DNA of 64,000 nt, from the NCBI RefSeq assembly GCF_030815415.1, contig NZ_JAUSWW010000001.1, positions 682,001-746,000 of the forward strand. Direction: 5' to 3'. Below, in pieces: positions 36,831 to 46,302 of this stretch. How positions within the stretch are numbered: position 1 is the first letter of the stretch; every line of letters starts with the position of its first letter. The translations under genes were made by a program, and so were the position numbers. The stretch comes from Streptomyces canus (GTDB lineage Bacteria; Actinomycetota; Actinomycetes; Streptomycetales; Streptomycetaceae). The notes beneath the pieces are model-generated. The model ran no database searches. It had not been told where the DNA came from and saw nothing but the letters and a program-made list of their open reading frames with translations.

Positions 36831-37532
36831 TCACGCTCCGGCTTGGAGACGGAGGCCCGTCAGAGTCAGCTCCAGGGCGGAGCGGAACTGGTCGACGTCG
36901 TCGTGGCCGTCGAACTCGTCGACGATCTCGTGGACGAAGGGGAATTCCTGTGGGTCGAGTTCCCTCCAGTCCTGGGCGACGCGGTGGAGGTATTCGTCAC
37001 GGTCCACGGCACCGTCGAGCATCTCTTGGGTCGGTTCCTGTCCGAGGTCGACGGCGGAGCCGACGACGACTCCCACGATGGCGGACACGGCGTGGAACCG
37101 CTGGGGCGCGGTGAGGTTCAGGCGGAGAGTCTGCTGACCGAGCTTCTCGTACAGCCCCAAGGTGTTGTTCTGGATGCTGGTGTTGCGCATGAAGTAGGAG
37201 CTCAGCCAGGGACGTTGCACGATCGCGTCGAACAACGTGATGGCCATGGCGCGGAGATCACCGATCGGGTCGTCGCTGAGGGGGATCTTCTCGACGTCGG
37301 CGAGGACGGGGCCCATGGCGTGGTCGGCAGCCCGGTCTAGAAGTTCGTCCTTGTTGGCGACGTACCAGTAGATGCTGGCGACGCCGCCGCCGAGGCGCTG
37401 TGCGAGCGCCCGGAAGGTCAGAGCCGGGGCTCCTGCCTCGTCGAGCAGGGCCACTGCCTCGGCGAGGACGGACTCCATGGAGTGCGAAGCCCGTCGGCGT
37501 CCCCCGCCGGAGCGGTTCTGCTGGCGTGTCAC
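36831..37532 (-). CDS. TetR-family repressor of the divergent MFS exporter
   Basis: 233 residues from the GTG at 37532, which has AAGGGA 8 bases upstream. The HTH is SVLAEAVALLDEAGAPALTF, then LAQRLGGGVASIYWYVANKD, and the C-terminal domain is of the TetR_C_1 type that follows drug efflux genes. An in-frame start at 37667 would run through the operators and is rejected. Three related palindromes fill the space to the MFS gene start, so it most likely represses both genes until a drug binds. Confidence 0.9.
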   Translation of the reverse strand: MTRQQNRSGGGRRRASHSMESVLAEAVALLDEAGAPALTFRALAQRLGGGVASIYWYVANKDELLDRAADHAMGPVLADVEKIPLSDDPIGDLRAMAITLFDAIVQRPWLSSYFMRNTSIQNNTLGLYEKLGQQTLRLNLTAPQRFHAVSAIVGVVVGSAVDLGQEPTQEMLDGAVDRDEYLHRVAQDWRELDPQEFPFVHEIVDEFDGHDDVDQFRSALELTLTGLRLQAGA

Positions 37533-37560
37533 GGCTTGATCCCTTCGCGTCTTGCACCGT

Positions 37561-37620
37561 ATCGAACGTTGTTCTATCGTACCGCATCGAACCATGTTCG
37601 ATAGCCGAACGCCGTTCGAT
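37561..37620. promoter_or_regulatory. Three operator repeats between TetR and MFS genes
   Basis: ATCGAACGTTGTTCTAT (37561-37577), ATCGAACCATGTTCGAT (37586-37602, perfect) and GCCGAACGCCGTTCGAT (37604-37620) share the form CGAAC-NNN-GTTC. Centres are 25 and 18 bases apart. Confidence 0.82.
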
Positions 37621-37632
37621 TGGAGAACCGTC

Positions 37633-39105
37633 ATGACCACCGCAACGCTGCACACCCCCGCACGCACCTATCCATCCCTGCGTGCGGCCTGGATTCCCCT
37701 CGCCGCCCTCTGCCTGGCCTTCTTCGTCGAAATGGCCGACAACACACTCCTGTCGATCGCCCTGCCCACCATCGGCCGTGACCTCGGCAGCGGGACGACC
37801 GCCTTGCAATGGGTCACCGGCGCCTACTCGCTGACCTTCGGCGGACTGCTGCTCACCGCCGGATCCATGGCCGACCGGCTCGGCCGACGCCGGGTCCTGC
37901 TCATCGGGCTCGCCGTGTTCGGCTCGCTCAGCCTGTGCGTCGTCCTCGTCACCACAGCCGGCCAGCTCATCGCCCTGCGAGCCGCACTCGGCATATCCGC
38001 TGCGGCAATGGCCCCGATCACGAACTCACTGGTCTTCCGCCTGTTCGACGACAAGGCCCTGCGGATGCGCGCCATGACGGTGATGATCATCGTCGGCATG
38101 TCCGGGTTCGTGCTCGGACCGCTGCTCGGCGGCACCGCCCTGGCTCATGTCCGCTGGGAGTGGCTCCTCGTCGTGAACGCCCCCATCGCCGTGATCGCAT
38201 GCATCGGCGTTCGACTCGGCGTCCCCAGCGACCGGCCCGAAGACCTCACCAAGGACACCCTCGACGTCCCCGGCGCCGTCCTCAGCGTCGCTGCTATCGG
38301 CCTCGCCTGCTACTCGCTGACCAGCGGTGTCGAGCATGGATGGCTCTCGGCCATCACCCTCACGTCAATCGCCGGCGCCATCCTGGCGGCGGTCGTGTTC
38401 GTCCGGCACGAGCGGCGCAGCAAGGCCCCCATGCTCGACCTGAATCTCTTCTCCGACGGCACGGTCCGCGGCGCCGCCATCGCGCAGATCGGCACGTCCA
38501 TCGCGATGGCCAGCGTGATGTTCGGGCTGATCCTCCACTTCCAGTACGCCTACGGGTGGAGCCCGGTGCGGGCCGGCCTCGCCAACCTGCCGATCATTGT
38601 GACGATGCTGACCGCCACGCCCCTGTCCGAGTGGCTCGCACGCCGGTTCGGCCACCGCATCGCCTGCCTGGTGGGCGCCGCCTGCCTGGCCGGATCGCTG
38701 GCGGGCCTGTCCTGGGCCGTCGACCACGGCTACGCCGCCATCGCATCCTGCATGGTTCTCATGACCGTGGGACTGCGCACCGTGATGACGATCTGCGCGG
38801 TCGCACTCGTCGACGCGATGCCGAGCAACCGCACCTCCATCGGCGCCGCCCTCAACGACACCGCCCAGGAAGTCGGCTCCAGCGTCGGCACCGCCGTCGT
38901 CGGCACCTTGATCGCCGCCCTCGTCACCACCCAGCTCCCCGACGGGACTTGGAGCAGCGGCCTCATCGCGTCGTTCTTCCACGGCGAGCGGGTCACCTAC
39001 GCGCTCCTCGCCGTCGTCGTAGGACTGATCGCCACGGTCGGCGCGCTGAGCCTGACCGACTCCCACACCGTCGAGGAGCGCACCACTGAGGAAGCTGCCC
39101 ACTGA
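37633..39105 (+). CDS. MFS multidrug exporter, DHA2/EmrB-QacA subfamily
   Basis: 490 residues with about 14 membrane helices. LFDDK and motif A DRLGRRRVLL lie after helix 2, and motif C GFVLGPLLGG in helix 5 is the antiporter signature. It sits in the cytoplasmic membrane and would expel drugs or metabolites in exchange for protons. The ATG at 37633 follows GGAGAA; the in-frame start at 37552 lies within the operators. The divergent TetR gene and three operators indicate ligand-induced expression. Confidence 0.93.
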   Translation: MTTATLHTPARTYPSLRAAWIPLAALCLAFFVEMADNTLLSIALPTIGRDLGSGTTALQWVTGAYSLTFGGLLLTAGSMADRLGRRRVLLIGLAVFGSLSLCVVLVTTAGQLIALRAALGISAAAMAPITNSLVFRLFDDKALRMRAMTVMIIVGMSGFVLGPLLGGTALAHVRWEWLLVVNAPIAVIACIGVRLGVPSDRPEDLTKDTLDVPGAVLSVAAIGLACYSLTSGVEHGWLSAITLTSIAGAILAAVVFVRHERRSKAPMLDLNLFSDGTVRGAAIAQIGTSIAMASVMFGLILHFQYAYGWSPVRAGLANLPIIVTMLTATPLSEWLARRFGHRIACLVGAACLAGSLAGLSWAVDHGYAAIASCMVLMTVGLRTVMTICAVALVDAMPSNRTSIGAALNDTAQEVGSSVGTAVVGTLIAALVTTQLPDGTWSSGLIASFFHGERVTYALLAVVVGLIATVGALSLTDSHTVEERTTEEAAH

Positions 39106-39537
39106 CTTCCTCGGGTCGTTGTCGGCTGCTGAGTGAGGGTCTGTCTGGAGCCGGCCAAGCAGCCGTCGATGAGGTCAGGCTGGAGCCGGATATGACGTAA
39201 GCCTCGGCGGAGGGTTCGTTCGAGGTGCTCGTCGTCGGTGAAGACGGTGTTGGTCGGCGGCCCGCGCCGTCTCACTCGTCTGCGCGCGGTCCGGCGGCAC
39301 GAACCGGACCCAGGCGCAGTGGCGCACCTACATCCCCGACGCGCCGTACCACCGCCTGTGCCCCTGGCGGTACCGGGATGGTGACGGCGCCCTCATAGGA
39401 GACACCTCACCCGCTACCGCTCCGCCGACCCGATCGGCCGCAGCGTCCTGCGTTCTCTCTTAACTCCACAGCGCGGCCGATGAGTTTTTGGCTCCCGGCC
39501 GGTCCAAGCTGGTGACACCTAACGAAAGGACACCGCC
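39106..39537. other. 430-base stretch with unrecognised fragments
   Basis: The plus strand 39290-39460 reads TQAQWRTYIPDAPYHRLCPW and the minus strand 39110-39280 reads TVFTDDEHLERTLRRGLRHI. Both have coding-like codon bias but no start, and I cannot name either. Probably remains of genes lost when the region was rearranged. Confidence 0.35.
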
Positions 39538-40143
39538 ATGTCGGAGCTTCTCGTCGACTTCATCACCTCCCTCGACGGCCACGCATCGGGAGAGGGGTGG
39601 CCCGGTTTCTGGGGCCTGGAGGGCCCGGAGTACCTCGGATGGCTCGGCGAGCAGCCCGAGGCCACCTACCTGATGGGAGCGAACACCTACCGCCTGATGT
39701 CGGGCTTCGCCGCAGGCGAGGTCCCGAATGGCCAAGACGAGTTCAGGCCCGAAGAAGAAGCATCCGTCGACGAGCTCACGCAAGCGGCCAAGGTGGTGTT
39801 CTCCTCCTCACTCAAGGAGCCACTGACGTGGGCCAACTCCACGCTCGTCCGCGGCGACGCCGTCGAGGCGGTCCGCGCCATGAAGTCGAATGGCTCGGGG
39901 CTTCTCAGCACGATCGGCAGCCTCACCCTGTGCCGGTCCCTGCTGCGCGCCGGACTCGTCGACCGCTTCCGGGTCGTGATGTTCCCGGTGATCACCGGAG
40001 CCACGGGCGAAGAACGCATCTACGACGGTTATCCGGACGTTGCCCTCGAGATGATCGAACACCGCACCTTCGACGGCCGCATCCAGCTGGTCGAGTACAA
40101 GCCCCGCGTGCTCGAGCACCCGCCGCTCGGCACCTCTGCGTGA
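39538..40143 (+). CDS. Dihydrofolate reductase-fold protein (RibD C-terminal domain)
   Basis: 201 residues. LLVDFITSLDGHASGEGWPG opens the fold, YLMGANTYRLMSGF is the NADPH-binding segment and LSTIGSLTLCRSLLRAGLVD, then RVVMFPVITG, are the other blocks of RibD_C proteins. These reduce a pyrimidine or similar substrate with NADPH; the true substrate is usually unknown. The ATG follows GAAAGGA. Confidence 0.9.
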   Translation: MSELLVDFITSLDGHASGEGWPGFWGLEGPEYLGWLGEQPEATYLMGANTYRLMSGFAAGEVPNGQDEFRPEEEASVDELTQAAKVVFSSSLKEPLTWANSTLVRGDAVEAVRAMKSNGSGLLSTIGSLTLCRSLLRAGLVDRFRVVMFPVITGATGEERIYDGYPDVALEMIEHRTFDGRIQLVEYKPRVLEHPPLGTSA

Positions 40144-40867
40144 CGTCGCCCCGTCCGCCGGTCTGGACGGCCGCCAGGCCCCCGCCGACGGCTTCGGTCG
40201 CTGGGCCCTCACACGCGCTCTTCACTCCCCTCCCCCTTTGACCGAGCCGCTTCTGTCCTCGCTTTCTCGTCGATTCCCCCTCCCGTCCCGAAACTCTGCG
40301 CCTGCCCATGAACGGAGGGAGGAAGGCGCCGACACCGAGCCTGCGGACGCCGCTGGCGGCGACGGGTCCGAAGGCTCGCTGTCGATGTGCACGGTGTCCT
40401 CCAAACCGATCACCGCCAGGTCATCGGCGTAGAAACCCCGGATGAGGGCCCGGGCCGACAGCTACAAGTAGCTCATTCCGTCCGCCTTGTCGCTCTTCAC
40501 CCAGCCGCTGGCGACCCAAGTGCCGGGGTTGAGACTGCCGATGGGGGTCCCGGTACTGTCCCCGCGCGGTCAGGCAGGCGAAGAAGTCTTCCCACAAGCG
40601 TGACGCCTCCGCGAACGGCTCCCGGTCGGCATCGTGATGAGCAGACTCATTCCCCCACGGCCTTCGTACTGGTCAAGTGCCTCTTTGGTCAGAGCACATG
40701 ATCAGACGGAGGCCGTGTACGCGTCCCCGGAACCCTCGTACGAGCAAGTGCGTTCCCTTGGCAGTTCGAGGGCAGGAGGAGGCCCTGGGTGCTCAGCTCG
40801 GCCACGACTCGGTCTCGGCCTGGTGAACCGTGATGCAGCGCGCGGAGTGACGTACGAGCGTGTGGCC
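40144..40867. other. 720-base stretch with a possible decayed gene on the minus strand
   Basis: Between 40380 and 40630 the minus strand gives FAEASRLWEDFFACLTA, and in another frame GSLNPGTWVASGWVKSDKAD, then YL followed by a TAG stop and LSARALIRGFYADDLAVIGL. This looks like one protein broken by a frameshift and a stop, but I do not recognise it. The rest shows nothing. Confidence 0.4.
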
Positions 40868-41326
40868 ATGCCCTTCGAGCCGAGTTCGCGTACACCGCGC
40901 TTGCCGGGGAACGATTGCCGCCCGGGAAAGCCTTCAGACTCGCGAGGCGACGGGTTCACGGGTGGCTGCATAAGCCTGATCGTGCTGCTCATAGAAATCC
41001 CGGTCGCCATCCTGCTGGGGCTGTCGCTGGCCATCCGTGGATGGGGCCGCCCAGAGGACCAAAGCGGGGCACCCACGATGGACTGGGTCCCGGTCCTCTG
41101 GCTCGGCGGGTTCACACTGGGCGTGCTCATAATCGCCATAGTCTTCCTGCTCTCGGCACACCCCTACGCTGGAGCGGTCCAACTGCTCATAGCGGCCATA
41201 GCGCTGAGCTTCACGATGACGGCCTGCCACGAGGAGTATGAGCGCGCCCATCCGCCTCCGTTGCCAACGTGCCCGACAAGGGCCGGGACGCCCTGTACGT
41301 CACCGGACTCCGCAACCGACCGATAG
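40868..41326 (+). CDS. Small integral membrane protein (DUF6234-like)
   Basis: About 152 residues with three membrane helices: SLIVLLIEIPVAILLGLSLA, VPVLWLGGFTLGVLIIAIVF and VQLLIAAIALSFTMTACHEE. The end EYERAHPPPLPTC, then CTSPDS, resembles the Pro-rich tails of DUF6234 proteins of streptomycetes. No ribosome site is evident before the ATG, and a GTG two codons earlier is possible. Function unknown. Confidence 0.55.
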   Translation: MPFEPSSRTPRLPGNDCRPGKPSDSRGDGFTGGCISLIVLLIEIPVAILLGLSLAIRGWGRPEDQSGAPTMDWVPVLWLGGFTLGVLIIAIVFLLSAHPYAGAVQLLIAAIALSFTMTACHEEYERAHPPPLPTCPTRAGTPCTSPDSATDR

Positions 41327-41440
41327 GACCAACGGCTGGACTCCGCAGTCCAGGGCGGACAGCTACCGCAGCTTCCTCGGGCCGGCATACACACGCAGGC
41401 CAACCGATCGCCCAGTCACGGACGACCATAAAGAGCAAGT

Positions 41441-41599
41441 TCAGAAGCCGTGCACAAACTCCCGCTGGGACGTCGTGTGACCCGTACCCGGGAACATCAC
41501 GCTCCGCCCCCCCAGCGTGGCGAAGCGCCCCTGCAGTGGCGCCATGAACATGCGCCGGAAGAGCGAGATCTGGTCCTTGAAGCTGGTGAAGCGGCCGGA
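41441..41599 (-). pseudogene. C-terminal fragment of an unknown protein
   Basis: SGRFTSFKDQISLFRRMFMA, then PLQGRFATLGGRSVMFPGTG and REFVHGF, ends with TGA at 41443-41441. Codon bias is strong, but the frame is closed by a stop at 41602-41600 on its 5' side, so the front of the gene is missing. The neighbouring sequence belongs to an unrelated plus-strand fragment. Confidence 0.45.
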
Positions 41600-41603
41600 C
41601 TAG

Positions 41604-42128
41604 ACGTCCCTGTCTAACTCGAGCGCGGCCGGCGCATCCAGCAGTCTCCTGCGCGGCAGCGGCAACAATCTCGTCGGGCACGCCGACCTGTTCCCCGCGG
41701 GACTCGTTGTCGCGGGGATCGTCGGCGCCACGGCGGCGACGTCGGTCGCGGCCACCGTCGCCGCCATGAAGGTCAAGAGCCGGTTCGACGACCGCAAGGC
41801 GAAGCTGCGCACCGAGGACGCCACTGACGTTGCCGAAGAGACGCCACAGAACACCCCGGACGCGGCCATGGTCGAGGCGTCAGACGTGTCCGTGACCCCT
41901 CCGATCCCTGTGCGACCGTCAGGCAAAGCGCCGGCGCGGCCCGTTGCAGATCCGCATGCCGCACAGGCCCGCGCCGTAAGGCGGCCTCCTTGCTTGCCCA
42001 GGCAGATGCACCAATTGGTCTGCGCGATGACAAGTCACCAGCACCGGTCAGAGACGACCATGCTCCGGAACGAGCGTCTCGCACCGGTCACACAGCACAA
42101 GGTGAACCCGCCGACTCTCACGCAGTGA
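41604..42128 (+). pseudogene. Fragment of a small membrane protein
   Basis: Open from a TAG at 41601 with no start until the ATG at 41766: LLRGSGNNLVGHADLFPAGL, then VVAGIVGATAATSVAATVAA is a membrane helix, followed by a charged segment KSRFDDRKAKLRTEDATDVA. Coding bias is clear up to about 41850. The 5' end is absent, probably cut off at the junction near 41600. The 3' end beyond 42048 overlaps a better supported gene on the other strand. Family not recognised. Confidence 0.4.
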
Positions 42129-42449
42129 GCCATCGGCACCACAGCGCTCACAGATGCCCTCGCTGCGGTCAGCGAACGCATCAGTGACAGCATGGAGGCG
42201 CGAGTGCTCCGCATCTGTCCAGATTCCGCCAGGCTTCCACGGCCGCGGGAACGCCTGGAACGCCAGAGCCCCCATTTTCTGCTTCACGGCCAGGAGCTCG
42301 TACTCCGAGAACTCCGCGACCACCGCGTGATGGCACTCAAGCACCAACTGCCGCCAGCCAGGACCCACGTCGACGCCATAGGAAGGGTTTCGCAGGTGCT
42401 GCCTTATCGGCTCCGGCACATCGCCTGGAGCCGAGGAAGTCTCCATCAT
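42048..42449 (-). CDS. Small hypothetical protein with a C-terminal zinc ribbon
   Basis: 133 residues. GICERCGADGSLRESRRVHL, then VLCDRCETLVPEH, contains two CxxC pairs suited to bind zinc. The middle part (LVLECHHAVVAEFSEYELLA) is helical. The ATG at 42449 has AGGAGG 8 bases upstream, which decides it against the longer frame from 42494. Not a recognised family; a small nucleic-acid-binding or accessory role is possible. Confidence 0.65.
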   Translation of the reverse strand: MMETSSAPGDVPEPIRQHLRNPSYGVDVGPGWRQLVLECHHAVVAEFSEYELLAVKQKMGALAFQAFPRPWKPGGIWTDAEHSRLHAVTDAFADRSEGICERCGADGSLRESRRVHLVLCDRCETLVPEHGRL

Positions 42450-42537
42450 GCAGGCCCCTCCTCGCGCAGCAACGGACCTCGATGCTAGGTCCATGGCTTG
42501 CCGACGTGATCCATGAGGGAAGCCCTATTGTTGCGGG

Positions 42538-43502
42538 TCAGGACGTTGATGACAGCGCATAGTGGTGGGCAAGATCGGCGGCAAGGTCACGAAGGTGAGC
42601 CCGGGCTTCGGTGGGGCCGTGCACAGTGATGGCGCTCCCGAACGGCAGTAGTGCTCGCACGTCCTCGAGATGCAGGAAGCGGATCGTCACCTTGCGGCCG
42701 GTGGCGGATTCTTCATGGTCGTCCTGGACGAGTCGTTGGCCAAAGATCCGTTGCACTCGCTCGATCTGGGTCTGGTCGATGGTGGCGCTGACCTCTATCG
42801 CGTGGTTGTGTTCCCACTGAGCAGTGAGCGCCGCAGCGACGGTGGCCAGGGTTTGGTTCTCGCGGATCCGTCGTGGCCGGTCGACTTCTTTCCACGTCGT
42901 GATCCGTTCGAGTCGATACATCCGTGGCACTCGGGCACAGTCGGCGACGAGATACCAGATGCCGGCCTTGGCCAACAGCCCGTAGGGATCCACGACCAGG
43001 TCGCGTGGGCACGACTCGCGTGCGCTGTCGTACGCGACCCGTAGCCGGCGACCTCGCCGCACTGCGCCGATCAGCGAAGCCGGAGTCGTGCCGAAAGCTC
43101 GTGCCTGACGCCAGGACGGCTGTCCACGTGCACGACGTCGGTGAGCGGCAGGAGCTCATCAACTCGGCGTGGCTGTACAGCGGCGATCTTGGAGAGCGCG
43201 CGCCGGCTTTCGACCGATGCATCGAGCTCCGCACGTTGCTTCTCATCCAGCCCGGTGAGCGACAGATGATCACGCTCGTCCGGTGTGAGTCGCGTGAGGT
43301 CGAGCCCGGACCCGGGCAGCATGGTCACTCCTCCGAGGCGGCCCCGCTGCGCGGTCACCGGCAGACCGGCGTCGCGCAGCCAGTTCAGGTCCCGGGTGAT
43401 GGTTCGAAGGGACACCCCGAGCGCTGAGGCAAGTTCCTGTGTAGTCACGGCATCCCTCGATTCGAGGAGCAGCATCAGGCTGAAGAAGCGATCTGGGGTC
43501 AC
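42538..43502 (-). pseudogene. WYL-domain regulator (YafY type), frameshifted
   Basis: The N-terminal part MTPDRFFSLMLLLESRDAVT, then LGVSLRTITRDLNWLRDAGL is an intact winged helix. After VVHVDSRP (about 43105) the frame shifts. In the next frame WRQARAFGTTPASLIGAVRR continues into the WYL domain (RRLRVAYDSARES, then GIWYLVADCARVPRMYRLER) ending at 42538. One indel separates the DNA-binding from the ligand domain. It is divergent from a decayed FAD oxidoreductase gene that it presumably once controlled. Confidence 0.85.
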
Positions 43503-43628
43503 CCACCGATCTTTTCAAGAATTGCGACAGGATGCGGCGCATATCCCGGTCAGGCTGGCGGATGCGTACCTACAAGCTGCCTGTTCGCCGTGGATGCACG
43601 CACCCCCCGATCCGGAAAGGTGCTCGCG

Positions 43629-44295
43629 ATGAGTGCCCACACGACCGACGCCGAATCACCGGTGGCGTACCCCCAGGGTCTGCCGAGTACGACGCGCACC
43701 GTGCCGGCTTCCAGTTGCGGGAGCGACATCAGCCGGCCCACGTGGTGGCGGCACGGGCCGCCGGCGACGTCGTGGCGGCCGTCGGCACGCCGCGGAGTCA
43801 TCTATGCCGATCGCGGTCCAGGCCACGGGACATGGCCTCGCCAACCCGCTCGCCGGTGAAGGTGTATTGGTGTCGACGCGAAGGATGGACAGTGTCGATG
43901 TCGACCCCGGTGAACGCCATCGCCGCGTCGGCGCCAGGGCGAGGCGGGTCGGTTCGCTCCATCATTTCGGTTCGTCATCTCGGTGGGGCGCTGTCCACTC
44001 CGCCGAGGGTGCCGAACGCAGTCAGCCACCGCGAGGCGATGTACCTGCTGTGTGTTGTAGGTGTGGTAGCCCCGACAACCAAGTCGAACGCACAAGTGCG
44101 CGGGCGCTGCACGATGAACTGTTGGCCGGCTGGTCCGGGACCGCCATAGACAGCTCGCCGAACTTCACTTTCGGACGACCCGACCAACGCGCCGCGGCAG
44201 AACTGTTCGACGCCGAGCGTCGTGACCGATTGCTGCAGCTGGCCCGTAAGTACGACCCCGCCGGACTGTTGCACCCCAGCTTCGTCATCGCCTGA
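43629..44295 (+). pseudogene. FAD-linked oxidase (berberine-bridge type), internally deleted and frameshifted
   Basis: The start MSAHTTDAESPVAYPQGLP shifts into EYDAHRAGFQLRERHQPAHV. Then AVQATGHGLANPLAGEGVLV is the typical FAD-binding segment near the start of PCMH-type oxidases, and HLGGALSTPPRVPNAVSHRE belongs to the middle. The C-terminus RDRLLQLARKYDPAGLLHPS is the berberine-like end. A complete gene has about 450 codons; here only 222 remain in at least three frames. The gene is dead, like its regulator. Confidence 0.8.
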
Positions 44296-44319
44296 GCACC
44301 TCCTACGAAAGGTTGACCG

Positions 44320-44556
44320 ATGCGTCTGGTCGGCCGCAGACCGGGCCGGAGGCCTGCCTCGCCGGCCCGACGCCCCCTCTACAGTGAAGACAAGGAGATG
44401 ACCATCGACACGAACCCCACCGCCCAACTGCTCGATGGCGATCGCCCAGCTGTCTTCGCCGTGTGGGGTGCCTCGCCGGCCGCGATCGCGTACACCGCGC
44501 TCGGGGAGCGGGCCGCCTGCTTCGGGATCTGCCTGGCCCCTGAGGAAGCCCGCTAA
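44320..44556 (+). CDS. Small hypothetical protein
   Basis: 78 residues after GAAAGG: a basic Arg/Pro N-terminus, then MTIDTNPTAQLLDGDRPAVF and ASPAAIAYTALGERAACFGI. I do not recognise it. It may be a fragment, with the conserved-looking part starting at the internal ATG 44398. Confidence 0.35.
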   Translation: MRLVGRRPGRRPASPARRPLYSEDKEMTIDTNPTAQLLDGDRPAVFAVWGASPAAIAYTALGERAACFGICLAPEEAR

Positions 44557-44600
44557 GCAGTCTCGTCGGGCACAATTCCTGCAGCCAGACCGAGGGGTAG

Positions 44601-45085
44601 GCCCTGTACGACAACTATCCGAGCTTCCCCGGGGTCGAGAACGTCTGCCTGGAGCACAGCTACGTACTGGACATCACGGTCCAGCCGGCTGTTCTGCTCC
44701 TCAGGCTCGATCTGCTCCTGCTGCCCGGTCACCCGCAATACCGGGCTCCCTGCCGGGAGAGCGTGCCTGCTTCCGGCAAGCCACGATCACTTTCTCATCC
44801 GTGCGTGACCTGCACCGGACGGGCCAGGGCGTCATCAAGCCTGCCGTGGACGCTAGCGGCACCGTCGACTTCGGATCCGTCGACTCGCTGACCAGAGACG
44901 ACACCAACTATCAGCTGCTGGGCGACTGGGGCGAGATCAACCTGCAGTCAGACAACACACCATCCTTGTCCATCGATCCCACCCCCTTCACCTGGTCCAA
45001 TCCAACCGTCCGGGACGCTCTCGCGGCAGGCTGGACATCAACCGAGACCCGCGTCCGGGCCAAAGCGGGCGGCAGACCGGTGTAG
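44601..45085 (+). pseudogene. Hypothetical protein, frameshifted
   Basis: One frame gives YDNYPSFPGVENVCLEHSYV, then LDITVQPAVLLLRLDLLLLP, and the next continues ACFRQATITFSSVRDLHRTG, then GTVDFGSVDSLTRDDTNYQL and GDWGEINLQSDN. Together they read as one beta-rich protein of about 130-140 residues broken near 44760. No start codon is clear. Family unknown to me. Confidence 0.5.
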
Positions 45086-45263
45086 ATCGCCGGGATGTCC
45101 AGCCAACTCCTCGGCAAGCGCGCCCAGTTCACTGCGGCAAGCCACGTGCCGCTCCAGATACTGCAGCCACCGTCGGGCCAGTTGATGTGTTGATGTTCAG
45201 AGAGAGTGGAACTTGCCCGACGGGATGGGGACCATGACCGCAGGCTCGTAGTTGCGACCGTGC

Positions 45264-45800
45264 CTACTTGCGCACGCGGAAGCGCAGCATGGTGACCCCG
45301 CCCGACTGGACGTTGCTGAACGGTTCCAGGTCGATCCGGTCGAGGCCCGGCGGCGCGAAGCGGACGCCATCGCCCAGCAGCACCGGCAGCACGTACACCA
45401 GGATCTCGTCGACGAGGCCGCGCTGCAGGCACTGGGCGGCCACGTCGGCGCCGAGGATCTCCAGGTTCTTGTCGTCGGCGGCGCGGCGCGCCGTGGCCAC
45501 GGCTTCCTCGATGTCGCAGGTGAGGAAGGTGACGTTGGGGTCCGGCTCGTCGGGCGGGCGGTGGGTGAGGACGAACTGCGCTCCGCCGTCGTAGCCGGTG
45601 TTCTCGTCGGCCATGCGCTTGCCGACCTCGTACGTACCCCGGCCGATGAGCATGGCGCCCGTGGCCGCCATGACCTCCGGGAACGTCGCCGACGTCATGT
45701 GCTCGAAGATCCAGTCCATCGCGTGGCCGGGACCGGCGATGAACCCATCGAGAGACATCACCCTGTTCACGACGACCTTGCCGGTGCTCGCATCCGTCAT
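45264..45800 (-). CDS. Dihydrofolate reductase-fold protein (RibD C-terminal domain)
   Basis: 178 residues: VVVNRVMSLDGFIAGPGHAM, GAMLIGRGTYEVGKRMADEN, NLEILGADVAAQCLQRGLVD and EILVYVLPVLLGDGVRFAPP are the RibD_C blocks with the NADPH-binding Gly. It is a different, more typical member than the one at 39538. GGGAGAA precedes the ATG at 45800, which excludes the long upstream frame. Substrate unknown. Confidence 0.92.
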   Translation of the reverse strand: MTDASTGKVVVNRVMSLDGFIAGPGHAMDWIFEHMTSATFPEVMAATGAMLIGRGTYEVGKRMADENTGYDGGAQFVLTHRPPDEPDPNVTFLTCDIEEAVATARRAADDKNLEILGADVAAQCLQRGLVDEILVYVLPVLLGDGVRFAPPGLDRIDLEPFSNVQSGGVTMLRFRVRK

Positions 45801-45845
45801 GCGTCTTCTCCCAGCGATGGAGGGGCGGGATCGCATCATAGGTCG

Positions 45846-46130
45846 GTGAGCAACATCTTCTTCGGCGGTAGCCACGAGCTGGACCCGTCCAATGGCGCCA
45901 CCACGGTGTTCATCGACGTGCTGATGCCGGCCGTGTCCGATCTCGCCTCCGAGGACTGGGACTTCCGCTTCGCGGCCCTGCCGACCCTGCAGGACCGCAA
46001 CGTCATAGGGCGCGGTGCCGTCGGGTTCGACCTGGCGGAGTTCGACTGGGGTGCGACGAAGCGGGAACGCGCCCGCGCGAAGGACTTCGTGCTGCGTGCC
46101 ACAGCACTCGCAGCGGCTCCAAGCCGAGCC
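45846..46130 (+). pseudogene. N-terminal part of a hypothetical protein
   Basis: Starting at GTG 45846: SNIFFGGSHELDPSNGATTV, then WDFRFAALPTLQDRNVIGRG and AEFDWGATKRERARAKDFVL. The sequence is well ordered and coding-like to about 46100. It then changes into low-complexity Arg/Ser/Pro typical of a wrong frame, so a shift or deletion has cut off its end. Not recognised. Confidence 0.5.
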
Positions 46131-46302
46131 GACGGACTCCGCGCCCGAGCCCGTACTCGCCGGCGTCGCCACCGGAGCCCCACGCGGGTTCGGAGGGCCG
46201 CAGCGCCCCCTACGCCTTCACCGACCTCCACGCTTCTGGTGTCACGCCAGCGCCAGCACCTGCCCAGCAGGTCCCCGGGGAAGAAACGAGGACTGTCCAG
46301 GC

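Noticed and set aside
41600..41926. Minus-strand frame opposite the membrane fragment
   Set aside because: Its Ala/Thr/Ser-rich content mirrors the membrane helix codons on the plus strand, whose codon bias is better.
45801..46172. In-frame N-terminal extension of the RibD-like protein at 45264-45800
   Set aside because: It is antisense to another coding-like frame, and the ATG at 45800 has a proper ribosome site.
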